Of a stretch of DNA of 12,194 bases, positions 6,291 to 12,194 are shown one piece after another; the stretch's first letter is position 1, and every line of letters starts with the position of its first letter. Origin of the DNA: an uncultured Ectothiorhodospiraceae bacterium. GTDB lineage: Bacteria > Pseudomonadota > Gammaproteobacteria > UBA9214. Location of the stretch: positions 735-12,928 of the forward strand of contig CAMYKJ010000010.1 in NCBI GenBank assembly GCA_947258945.1, in the 5' to 3' direction. Position numbers and translations under genes: made by a program. The notes under the pieces were generated by a model that ran no database searches, was not told the DNA's origin, and saw nothing but the letters and a program-made list of their open reading frames with translations.

Positions 6291-7250
6291 ATGAACAGGG
6301 AAACCGTTTGCATTCTGGGCGGCACCGGCTTTGTCGGACAGGCGCTCGTTAACCGACTGACACATTACGGTTATGATGTGCGTGTTCTGACCCGGCGCCG
6401 TGAACGACACCGGTCACTCATCGTCAATCCCGCAGTCAGGGTCATTGAATGCAATGTATACGACCAGGACGAGCTGCAGCGACACTTCGACAACTGCAGC
6501 GTGGTTATCAACCTGGTCGGTATCCTGAACGAGACAGGTGGCGCCGGCAGCTTTCAGCGTGTGCACGTTGAATTGCCGCGGCTGGTCTGCCGGACGATGC
6601 TGGCCAGTGGCGTGCGGCGTCTGTTGCACATGAGCGCTCTCAATGCCGACGCCGGCGAGCAAAACAGCCGCTACCTGAAGACCAAGGGCGAGGGCGAGGA
6701 CCTCGTCCATGCAGCTGCAGCAGACGGGCTGGCCGTGACCAGCTTTCGCCCGTCTGTCATCTTCGGGCGTGATGACAGTTTCTTCAACCGCTTCGCCGGC
6801 CTGTTGAAACTGTCCCCGCTGTTTTTCCCGCTGGCCTGCCCGGACAGCCGCTTTGCGCCGGTCTGCGTCATCGACGTCGTCGAGGCCTTCTGCCGGTCGA
6901 TCGACATGGCAACAGCCGGTGAGCGTCTCGACCTGTGTGGCCCGGAGGTCTTCTCCCTCAGGGAACTGGTCGTGTACACGCGTGACCAGCTGGGGTCCGG
7001 CTGCCGTATCATCGGTCTGGGTGACGGCCTGTCCCGCCTGCAGGCAAGGCTGCTCGGCCTGGTGCCCGGCAAGCCTTTTACCATGGACAACTATTACTCC
7101 CTTCAGAAACAGAGTATTTGCGTGGACAACGCGTTGCCCGAACTGGGCATCACTCCCGTACCGGTTGCCGCCGTGGTGCCGGGCTACCTGGGAGGAAAAA
7201 ATGCGCGTGCACGATACCCCGGCCTGCGCCGGCATGCGCACAGGGACTAG
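6291..7250 (+). CDS. NDUFA9-family atypical short-chain dehydrogenase/reductase (NAD(P)-binding)
   Basis: This 319-residue protein has a Rossmann fold of the extended/atypical SDR type. GGTGFVG (residues 10-16) is the dinucleotide-binding turn, VINLVGILNE and HMSALNADA are family-typical strands, and a YLKTK (Tyr128-x3-Lys132) pair occupies the SDR active-site position. It matches the proteins annotated as complex I NDUFA9 subunit family, named for the mitochondrial accessory subunit; the bacterial members are not shown to be complex I subunits and their substrate is unknown. The ATG at 6291 has GGAAAAG about 4 nt upstream and lies 24 bp after slt. The last 13 or so codons overlap a possible earlier start of cca and a degenerate repeat, so the C-terminal tail (ARYPGLRRHAHRD) is probably not conserved. 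Confidence 0.87.
   Translation: MNRETVCILGGTGFVGQALVNRLTHYGYDVRVLTRRRERHRSLIVNPAVRVIECNVYDQDELQRHFDNCSVVINLVGILNETGGAGSFQRVHVELPRLVCRTMLASGVRRLLHMSALNADAGEQNSRYLKTKGEGEDLVHAAAADGLAVTSFRPSVIFGRDDSFFNRFAGLLKLSPLFFPLACPDSRFAPVCVIDVVEAFCRSIDMATAGERLDLCGPEVFSLRELVVYTRDQLGSGCRIIGLGDGLSRLQARLLGLVPGKPFTMDNYYSLQKQSICVDNALPELGITPVPVAAVVPGYLGGKNARARYPGLRRHAHRD
7209..7236 (+). repeat. Degenerate dRS3-like repeat at the NDUFA9-like/cca junction
   Basis: GATACCCCGGCCTGCGCCGG with the following CATG resembles the GGATTCCCGCCTGCGCGGGAATG arm at 9487-9509. In the cca frame it reads DTPACAGM, against IPACAGM for the intact repeat; 16 of 21 bases align, and several differences fall at third codon positions of that frame. 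This suggests an old repeat insertion worked into the gene overlap. It could also be chance similarity in GC-rich sequence. Confidence 0.3.
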
Positions 7251-7257
7251 TGCACGG

Positions 7258-8391
7258 ATGGAGATCTATCTCGTCGGCGGCGCGGTGCGCGACAGGCTGC
7301 TCGACCTGCCGGTTGCCGAGCGTGACTGGGTGGTGGTTGGTGCCACACCGGACGAAATGCTGGCACAGGGCTACACGCAGGTTGGCAAGGACTTTCCGGT
7401 CTTCCTGCACCCCGACAGCAAGGAAGAATATGCACTGGCCCGCACCGAGCGCAAAACCGGTCACGGCTACACCGGCTTCGACGTCTGCGCCGACCCGGAT
7501 GTGACGCTCGAGGATGATCTGCAGCGTCGCGACCTCACGATCAATGCCATGGCGGAAAACGCCAGTGGAGAACTCGTCGATCCCTGTGGCGGCGCGGAAG
7601 ACCTGAGCAACGGCGTGCTGCGGCATGTCTCGCCGGCCTTCGTGGAAGACCCGGTCAGGATCCTGCGCGTGGCCCGGCTTGCCGCACGCTTTGCACACTA
7701 CGGGTTTCATGTCGCGCACGAAACCAACGCCCTCATGCGCAAGATGGTGGCCGCTGGCGAAGTGGATTACCTGGTGCCGGAGCGGGTATGGGCAGAGCTG
7801 GTCAAGGCGCTGGGCACCCGGACACCGACACGTTTTTTCGATGTCCTGAGCGGCTGCAATGCACTGCCGGTGCTGTTTCCACGCCTGGTCACGCGCTATG
7901 CAGACGACACTGCACACGCGGACGACAGCATCCGCCTGCCCGTGCTGGCAGCGGCCAGTGTACTCAGCGATGCAACCGGGGTCCGCTTCGCCGCACTGGC
8001 CTGTGACATGAACGGGAATGGCGACTGGCTGGATGATTTCTGTGCGCAACACCGTGCACCGAACAGTTACCGGCAACTCGCACAGCTGGCGATCCGCTAC
8101 CGTAAACCGGTACACGAGATTGCCACACTGTCTGCCGATGAGGTTCTGAAGGTGCTGGAAGGACTCGATGCATTCCGGCGCGGCGAACGTATCGGGGATT
8201 TCCTGCAGGTCTGCGAGGCTGATACCAGGAGCACCAACCCCGGGTTAACCGATTACCCGCAGGCGCAGCAACTGCGTAGCGCACTGGCGGCCGCCGTGGA
8301 TGTCGAGGTGGATACCGGTGAAAAAAGCGGCAAGGAGATCGGCGAGGCCATCAGGCAGGCACGCATTGCTGCCATCAATGAAATATTGTAG
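7258..8391 (+). CDS. cca: CCA tRNA nucleotidyltransferase, class II, with a degenerate HD domain
   Basis: It adds or repairs the 3'-CCA end of tRNAs using CTP and ATP. The 377-residue protein follows E. coli Cca closely: GGAVRD (7-12), metal-binding acidic pair Glu21/Asp23 in ERDW (E. coli has two Asp), RRDLTINAMA (90-99), EDPVRILRVAR (130-140) and the LVPERVW segment. E. coli Cca is 412 residues with a C-terminal HD phosphohydrolase domain. Here the HD motif is replaced by Cys249-Asp250 (ACDMNGNG), the upstream His of IHTLM is Arg226 (IRLPVL), and the His-rich loop that follows in E. coli is missing, so the phosphatase/2',3'-cyclic phosphodiesterase activities should be absent. The start at 7258 fits the family. 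An in-frame ATG at 7201 has a much better ribosome binding site (GGGAGG, 5 nt spacing) and would add 19 residues. The stop TAG lies inside a REP-like repeat. Confidence 0.93.
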   Translation: MEIYLVGGAVRDRLLDLPVAERDWVVVGATPDEMLAQGYTQVGKDFPVFLHPDSKEEYALARTERKTGHGYTGFDVCADPDVTLEDDLQRRDLTINAMAENASGELVDPCGGAEDLSNGVLRHVSPAFVEDPVRILRVARLAARFAHYGFHVAHETNALMRKMVAAGEVDYLVPERVWAELVKALGTRTPTRFFDVLSGCNALPVLFPRLVTRYADDTAHADDSIRLPVLAAASVLSDATGVRFAALACDMNGNGDWLDDFCAQHRAPNSYRQLAQLAIRYRKPVHEIATLSADEVLKVLEGLDAFRRGERIGDFLQVCEADTRSTNPGLTDYPQAQQLRSALAAAVDVEVDTGEKSGKEIGEAIRQARIAAINEIL

Positions 8392-8502
8392 GAGCGCGGG
8401 GCCGCTCCCGGCTCCTGCCTCCCGCGGCACTTGTACCTCCCTGTACATCGAACGCGCGAATATTGATTGTCCGTTAGTTCGCGGACAACGTCCGCTCCTA
8501 CA
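8385..8502. repeat. Inverted pair of REP-like repeats (REPIN-like) between convergent cca and uppP
   Basis: The left arm begins TTGTAGGAGCG (8386-8396). The right arm on the minus strand begins with the same 11 bases (about 8503-8493) and continues as GGACGTTGTCCGCG, the form of the widespread TGTAGGAGCGG...CCGCGA REP-type repeat. The left arm folds as GGAGCG (8391-8396) with CGCTCC (8403-8408); the right as GCGGAC (8481-8486) with GTCCGC (8490-8495). The TAG in each arm is the stop codon of the gene entering from that side. The arms could serve as a two-way transcription end. Between the arms (8409-8479) nothing else is visible. Confidence 0.7.
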
Positions 8503-9290
8503 AAAACACGGCAAGCAACACCGCACCCAGCAGCAACCGGTACACCACGAACGGCCACATACCGATGCGCTCGATGAGACGCAGGAAAAAGTGGATGCAC
8601 AGCCAGGCACTGACGGCGGAAACAGCGGTACCAAGCAGGATTGCACCCCACTGAACCGGGCCCGTGTCAGTCAGCAGCTTCCATGCCTCGTAGCCGCCGG
8701 CCATCAATATCGCCGGAATCGAGAGTAAAAACGAAAAACGCGCCGCATCGGTACGCGTCAAACCCAGCGCCAGCGCGGCCGTCATGGTGATGCCGGAGCG
8801 CGAGGTGCCCGGTATCAGCGCCAGCGCCTGGGCGAGACCGATCAGGACGACATCCCTTACCCCGAGTGAACCGGTATCGCGCACGCGCCGTCCCAGCCGG
8901 TCGGCAAACCACAGCAGCAGGCCGAAACCGATCGTGGTGACGGCAATCACCAGCGGCGAGCGCAACTCGCCCTCGATCAACGAGTGAAACAGCAGGCCGG
9001 CCAGTGCAACCGGTACCGAACCGAGCAGGACCAGCCATGCCAGGCGGGCGTCGCCCGACACGCCCCTGCCGGCACAGGATTGCAGCCAGGCGACGGTCAT
9101 GCGTGCGAGTTGGGCGCGAAAATAAAAGACCACGGCAGACAGCGTGCCGACATGCACGGCGACATCAAAGGCAAGGCCCTGGTCGGTCCACCCCAGCAGG
9201 CACCAGTATCAGGTGCGCCGAACTCGAGATCGGCAGGAACTCGGTGATGCCCTGCACGAGCGCAAGAATGATTGCATGAAGATTATCCAT
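8498..9290 (-). pseudogene. uppP: Undecaprenyl-diphosphatase UppP/BacA gene interrupted by a frameshift
   Basis: UppP removes a phosphate from undecaprenyl pyrophosphate at the inner membrane, recycling the lipid carrier of peptidoglycan. Reading from the ATG at 9290 the protein begins [20 protein letters not shown], with the conserved Q13GITE17 motif and ISSS, then after LILVPA it shifts out of frame and stops at 9165 (41 residues). The correct frame resumes at [19 protein letters not shown] and runs open to 8498 with a 219-codon stretch from the GTG at 9157, including the PGTSRSG phosphatase motif. The break is at about 9191-9203. Adding 5 nt gives 265 residues, the usual family length, and restores VPALLGW. 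It may be a true mutation, programmed slippage or a sequencing error; a shortened protein from 9157 would lack the first membrane segment and an active-site Glu. Family identity is secure. Confidence 0.88.
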
Positions 9291-9307
9291 TTGTGGTTAT
9301 TTTATGA

Positions 9308-9336
9308 GTTATATGAATTGAAAGCATGTATACCAA
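9308..9336 (-). promoter_or_regulatory. Candidate sigma-70 promoter of uppP
   Basis: On the minus strand TTGGTA (9336-9331) and TATAAC (9313-9308) are separated by exactly 17 bp, in an AT-rich stretch just upstream of the uppP ATG at 9290. The expected transcript start near 9301 would leave a leader of about 11 nt, which agrees with the lack of a ribosome binding site. Found by eye; not tested. Confidence 0.5.
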
Positions 9337-9365
9337 TTCAGTACCACACCATCATTAACAATACC

Positions 9366-9511
9366 GTCATTCCCGCGCAGGCGGGAATCCAGTCTAAAAC
9401 GAGCCCTTGATGCCTAGTTTTCGCAAAGGTGATCGGGACATAACACGCCCTTTCATTTTTACACTTCACTCTTAGTCATCGGGGCTGGATTCCCGCCTGC
9501 GCGGGAATGAC
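9366..9511. repeat. 146-bp element bounded by a perfect 27-bp inverted repeat (dRS3-like arms)
   Basis: The arms 9366-9392 and 9485-9511 are exact reverse complements over 27 bp and enclose 92 bp with no coding capacity. Each arm contains ATTCCCGC, a 4-nt loop and GCGGGAAT, a perfect 8-bp hairpin that fits the ATTCCC-N8-GGGAAT form of the neisserial dRS3 repeat and related proteobacterial repeats. The arrangement is that of a REPIN or small non-autonomous element. No target-site duplication was recognised. Confidence 0.7.
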
Positions 9512-9582
9512 AAAACTATTTATCGCCTTGTTGACGTCTTCACGCCTTTGCGGCTTGGCGGCTTTGCGCGAGAATTGTTTAA
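9512..9582 (-). repeat. Composite intergenic repeat, copy 3 (module A beside module C)
   Basis: On the minus strand, module A (9574-9538, TCTCGCGC then AAGCCGCAAAGGCG) starts 8 bp after the midA-like stop codon. About 26 bp later comes the dRS3-like arm (9511-9485), which serves as module C. Module B is missing. The whole spacer 9291-9582 (292 bp) thus holds the uppP promoter, the 146-bp inverted-repeat element and this module, and no gene. Confidence 0.6.
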
Positions 9583-10758
9583 TCACAACCGCCCACGCAT
9601 GTCGTGCATACGAAAGCCCGGGATCTCCATATCAAACCCGCGCGTCAATTCGATACAGTGGAAGCGTTCACCCATCTCACCGGGCAGGATCAGCGTCTTG
9701 GCCTGTTGTGCCTGCTGCAGATAGCCCACCTCGTCCGACGGACCGGCCGACTGCAGCAATCGGTCCAGGCCGCAGTCGAGCAGGAAATGTGCCTGCGTGG
9801 TGTAACCGGCGACCTGCAGGTCTGCTGCCGTGGCTGCCTCGGCCACGGCAGTAAAATCCACATGTGCCGTGATGTCCTGCAGCCCCGGGTAGTAAAACAC
9901 GTCATCATGCACCCGTTGCCGGTAGTGGCACTGCAGGGTGCCGTTTGCGCGTTGCGGATGCAGGTACTCGCGGCGCGGATAACCGTAATCGATCAGCAGC
10001 ACCAGGCCCGCTTCAAGACATTCGGCGATACTGCGCAGCCAGGGTGCGATGGCCGGGTTGAGCTCGGATATATAGCCGCGGCCCAGCCCGTATTGCTTCG
10101 CATAGCCCTCGATGGTCGTGGCCAGTTTGCTGCCGGCACATGTCCGGGCCTGCCAGGCAAATCCCTGTCCGTCCGGCACCACAAAATACTGTTCAACCCG
10201 TTCACCGTTCCAGCGCCAGCGCTCGCAGGCCATGGCATCGAGCACCTCGTTCGCCAGCACCACGCCACGAAATCCCGGTCCGGGCAATGTATCCAGCCAG
10301 CTGACCCGGCCGGCCAGTTGCGGTAATTCGCGTTGCAGGGTGTGTTGCTGTCGCTGCCGGAGTTCCGCACTGCGCTCGAGGACCAGGTAGCTTTCCGGCA
10401 GGCAGTCGAGCGCCGCCAGTTCACCCAGCAGGTCGGCTGCCAGTCGGCCGCTGCCGGCGCCGAATTCAAGCAGGCTGCCGCCGGTCGCCTCCAGTACCGC
10501 AGCACAGCTGCGCGCGACACACCGCCCGAACAGCGGCGATATCTCCGGTGCCGTAACGAAATCACCCCCGGCGCCGAACTTGCGCTGCCCGGCACTGTAA
10601 TAGCCCAGGCCCGGCGTATACAGGCACATCTCCATGTAGCGGGAAAACGGGATGGCGCCGCCGCTGGCGGCGATTTCCGCCCGGATCGCCGACACCAGTG
10701 CATCACTCAGCTGCTGTTCCGCCGGTGTCGGTACCGGCAAGTCATTGGTGCCATGCAT
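9583..10758 (-). CDS. Class I SAM-dependent methyltransferase, MidA/NDUFAF7 family (DUF185)
   Basis: This 391-residue protein matches the family of mitochondrial NDUFAF7/MidA, which in eukaryotes methylates an arginine of the complex I subunit NDUFS2. The bacterial target is not established. In order: PGLGYY (49-54), GDFVTAPEISPLFG (65-78), the SAM-binding EFGAGSGRLA (98-107), an acidic strand end YLVLERS (124-130), NEVLDAM (170-176), and IDYGYPRREY (256-265), all typical of the family. The length is normal. It starts 9 bp after the folK stop codon, so it is the third gene of a folB-folK-midA operon. The ribosome binding site is poor, and translational coupling to folK is likely. A second in-frame codon choice near the start is not needed. 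I leave out a symbol because bacterial members lack a settled name. Confidence 0.88.
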   Translation of the reverse strand: MHGTNDLPVPTPAEQQLSDALVSAIRAEIAASGGAIPFSRYMEMCLYTPGLGYYSAGQRKFGAGGDFVTAPEISPLFGRCVARSCAAVLEATGGSLLEFGAGSGRLAADLLGELAALDCLPESYLVLERSAELRQRQQHTLQRELPQLAGRVSWLDTLPGPGFRGVVLANEVLDAMACERWRWNGERVEQYFVVPDGQGFAWQARTCAGSKLATTIEGYAKQYGLGRGYISELNPAIAPWLRSIAECLEAGLVLLIDYGYPRREYLHPQRANGTLQCHYRQRVHDDVFYYPGLQDITAHVDFTAVAEAATAADLQVAGYTTQAHFLLDCGLDRLLQSAGPSDEVGYLQQAQQAKTLILPGEMGERFHCIELTRGFDMEIPGFRMHDMRGRL

Positions 10759-10767
10759 GCAGAAAGG

Positions 10768-11262
10768 CTAGGGCCGGGGCGGCCAGTCCACGCGTTGCAG
10801 GGACGGCTGCCCATCCATGTCGAAATCCGCCCAGTGATCGGCGTAACGCCGGCCGCTCACCGGATGTCGCTCGTCCGGCGCGATCTCGGCCAGCGGGCAG
10901 AGGACAAAGGCATAGCGGGTGATATCGTCACGCGGCAGCACCAGTCCGTCCTCGTCGACGACCAGCTCGTCATACAGGAGCAGATCGAGGTCCAGCGTCC
11001 GCGCAGTCAGCGTTGAGGTACGCGCACGCCCGCTCCTGTCCTCGATCGCATGCAGTTGTGACTGCAATGCCGCGGGGGTTTCGTCGGTATGCAATCCCAC
11101 CACCAGGTTGTAGAAGGGTGCACTGTCGAAACCGACGGCGTCACTCTCGTATATCGATGACTGCTCGAGTGCACCGTAACGCGCCTCCAGCAGATCGAGT
11201 GCCAGCGCGATATTCCTGCTGCGCTCGATATTGCTGCCGATACTGACCCAGGCATGCGCCAT
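10768..11262 (-). CDS. folK: 2-amino-4-hydroxy-6-hydroxymethyldihydropteridine diphosphokinase
   Basis: FolK (HPPK) transfers pyrophosphate from ATP to 6-hydroxymethyl-dihydropterin, the step before dihydropteroate synthase in folate synthesis. The 164-residue protein starts MAHAWVSIGSNIERS with the family's IGSN motif (8-11), then pterin-pocket segment PFYNLVVGL (49-57), and the signature ARTLDLDLLLYDELV, where Asp91 and Asp93 are the two magnesium ligands. The RYAFVLCPLAEIAPD block is typical of the C-terminal part. Length is normal. Its ATG at 11262 directly abuts the folB stop codon (TGA-ATG), so it depends on translational coupling and lacks its own ribosome binding site. Upstream folB makes its substrate, which confirms the assignment. 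Confidence 0.95.
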   Translation of the reverse strand: MAHAWVSIGSNIERSRNIALALDLLEARYGALEQSSIYESDAVGFDSAPFYNLVVGLHTDETPAALQSQLHAIEDRSGRARTSTLTARTLDLDLLLYDELVVDEDGLVLPRDDITRYAFVLCPLAEIAPDERHPVSGRRYADHWADFDMDGQPSLQRVDWPPRP

Positions 11263-11625
11263 TCACGCGGTCCCCCGGCTGCCACGCTCGATAATCACGC
11301 CCACGTCGCGCGAACCGCGCACCGCGCCCGGCTTGTGCACCGTCAGCTTCAGCCAGCCCACACTGAATTCGGTCAGCACGATGTCCGCGATTTTCTCGGC
11401 CAGCGTTTCCACCAGCTGGTATTTACTGTCGCCAACGAAGGCGATCAACCGCTTCGCCACGGCCTTGTAGTTGAGCGTGTCCTCGATGGCATCGGTGGCC
11501 GCTGCCGCGCGGATATCCGCGGCCATTTCCAGGTCGAGGCTGATGGTCTGCTTCACCCGGCGTTCCCAGTCGTAGATACCGATGATGGTTTCTATCCGCA
11601 GGTCATTGATGAAAACGATATCCAT
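11263..11625 (-). CDS. folB: Dihydroneopterin aldolase
   Basis: FolB converts dihydroneopterin to 6-hydroxymethyl-dihydropterin and glycolaldehyde in folate synthesis. The 120-residue protein is close to E. coli FolB: MDIVFINDLRIETIIGIYDWE at the N-terminus, Tyr53 in DTLNYKAVA, Glu73 in LVETLAEKIA (pterin anchor) and the catalytic Lys98 in HKPGAVRGSRDVGVIIERG. Length is normal for the family. The ATG at 11625 has only a weak AGGA upstream. It is the first gene of the folB-folK-midA operon and is divergent from plsY over a 75-bp gap. Confidence 0.95.
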   Translation of the reverse strand: MDIVFINDLRIETIIGIYDWERRVKQTISLDLEMAADIRAAAATDAIEDTLNYKAVAKRLIAFVGDSKYQLVETLAEKIADIVLTEFSVGWLKLTVHKPGAVRGSRDVGVIIERGSRGTA

Positions 11626-11655
11626 GCTCGTGCTGTCCTGTCAGGTTTTGCGCAC

Positions 11656-11661
11656 ACTATA
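11656..11661 (-). promoter_or_regulatory. Candidate -10 element for folB
   Basis: In the 75-bp gap between folB and plsY the minus strand has TATAGT, matching 5 of 6 consensus positions, 31 bp upstream of the folB ATG. No good -35 is seen at 16-18 bp. On the plus strand TTGACG (11664-11669) could be a -35 for plsY but its -10 (TCCAAT) is poor. Confidence 0.35.
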
Positions 11662-11700
11662 CCTTGACGTATGGATGGTTTGCGATTCCAATGGTCCCTC

Positions 11701-12194
11701 ATGAATCCCGATTACCTGCTGATACCTGGCGGCTACCTGTTCGGGTCCGTTTCGGCCGCGATCATTGTCTGCAAGCTCATGGCCCTGCCGGACCCGCGCA
11801 CCCAGGGCTCCCGCAACCCGGGCGCAACCAACGTGGCGCGCATCGGCGGGAAAAAGGCGGCCGCCCTGACGCTGGTTGGAGACATGCTGAAGGGCCTGAT
11901 CCCGGTACTGCTGGCACATGCACTGGATGCCGGCGCGGTGATCCTGGCCGGAACGGCGCTGGCGGCCTTTCTGGGTCATCTCTACCCGGTGTTTTTCAGT
12001 TTCCAGGGTGGCAAGGGCGTGGCCACGGCGCTGGGCGTCAGTTTCGGACTGCACTGGCCGGCGGGGCTCACCATCACGGGCATCTGGCTGCTGATGGCAC
12101 TGGTCTTCCGTTATTCCTCATTATCGGCACTGACGGCCTTCGCACTCGCGCCGGCCGTGTTTTACTGGTTGATGCCGGAACCGCCGGTCGTCAT
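11701..12194 (+). CDS. plsY: Acyl-phosphate:glycerol-3-phosphate acyltransferase PlsY (partial, 3' end outside)
   Basis: PlsY is the integral inner-membrane enzyme that moves an acyl group from acyl-phosphate to glycerol 3-phosphate, the first acylation of phospholipid synthesis. The visible 164 codons show several membrane segments and two of the conserved cytoplasmic motifs: GSRNPGATNVAR (36-47), followed by GGKKAA, and GHLYPVFFSFQGGKGVAT (92-109). Family members have about 195-215 residues, so roughly 35-50 residues lie beyond the right edge. The ATG at 11701 is the only reasonable start: the ATG at 11691 is out of frame. There is no good ribosome binding site. It is divergent from folB, a common arrangement in gammaproteobacteria. 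Confidence 0.94.
   Translation, partial: MNPDYLLIPGGYLFGSVSAAIIVCKLMALPDPRTQGSRNPGATNVARIGGKKAAALTLVGDMLKGLIPVLLAHALDAGAVILAGTALAAFLGHLYPVFFSFQGGKGVATALGVSFGLHWPAGLTITGIWLLMALVFRYSSLSALTAFALAPAVFYWLMPEPPVV

Noticed and set aside
5628..6410. Minus-strand frame of 260 codons across the end of slt and the start of the NDUFA9-like gene
   Set aside because: Antisense to two well-supported genes and without family resemblance.
7150..8115. Minus-strand frame of 321 codons opposite cca
   Set aside because: Mirror frame of cca codons; composition is Cys/His/Arg-rich and no domain is seen.
8245..8728. Frames crossing the cca/uppP junction on both strands
   Set aside because: They run over the REP pair and the ends of two real genes, with no start signals or recognisable protein.
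9366..9511. CRISPR array from the repeated 27-mers
   Set aside because: Only two copies, in inverted rather than direct orientation, with a 92-bp spacer and no cas genes.
1..12194. A novel multi-gene defence or mobile system
   Set aside because: All genes fit known metabolic or housekeeping families in a plausible chromosomal order; no nuclease, integrase, toxin or phage gene is seen.

Overview
The window looks like chromosome from a moderately GC-rich, sulfur-oxidising proteobacterium, most likely a gammaproteobacterium of the Chromatiales type. This rests on aprBA (dissimilatory APS reductase) at the left edge, on close protein resemblance to gammaproteobacterial housekeeping families (Cca, FolB, FolK, Slt70, Sad-type aldehyde dehydrogenase), and on the housekeeping cluster slt / NDUFA9-like / cca / uppP / midA-like / folK / folB / plsY. 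No plasmid, phage, CRISPR or toxin-antitoxin genes are visible.

Layout. (1) 1-2117, minus strand: aprA (3' part outside the window) and aprB, a 377-bp AT-rich spacer with paired direct repeats and two hairpins, then a TauE/SafE-family anion exporter. Sulfite is the substrate of AprBA working oxidatively, so an exporter of the sulfite family next to it makes metabolic sense. (2) 2118-2906: a small DksA/TraR-like zinc-finger gene bracketed by two inverted copies of a composite intergenic repeat. (3) 2907-4271, minus: a succinate-semialdehyde-type aldehyde dehydrogenase. (4) 4317-8391, plus: soluble lytic transglycosylase (slt), an NDUFA9-family atypical SDR protein and the CCA-adding enzyme (cca), closely packed and probably one operon. 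(5) 8385-8502: an inverted pair of REP-like repeats between the convergent genes cca and uppP. (6) 8498-9290, minus: uppP, interrupted by a frameshift near its 5' end. (7) 9291-9582: repeat-rich spacer with a 146-bp element bounded by a perfect 27-bp inverted repeat. (8) 9583-11625, minus: midA-like methyltransferase, folK and folB, an operon with folK starting directly at the folB stop. (9) 11701-12194, plus: plsY, running off the right edge.

Functionally the window joins a sulfur-oxidation locus to a conserved envelope, tRNA-maturation and folate cluster. I did not find a clearly new multi-gene system. The points most worth following are the uppP frameshift, the CCA enzyme whose HD-domain metal ligands are gone, the REP pair in which each arm supplies the stop codon of one of the two convergent genes, and the modular repeat family with one copy carrying an insertion of about 88 bp.
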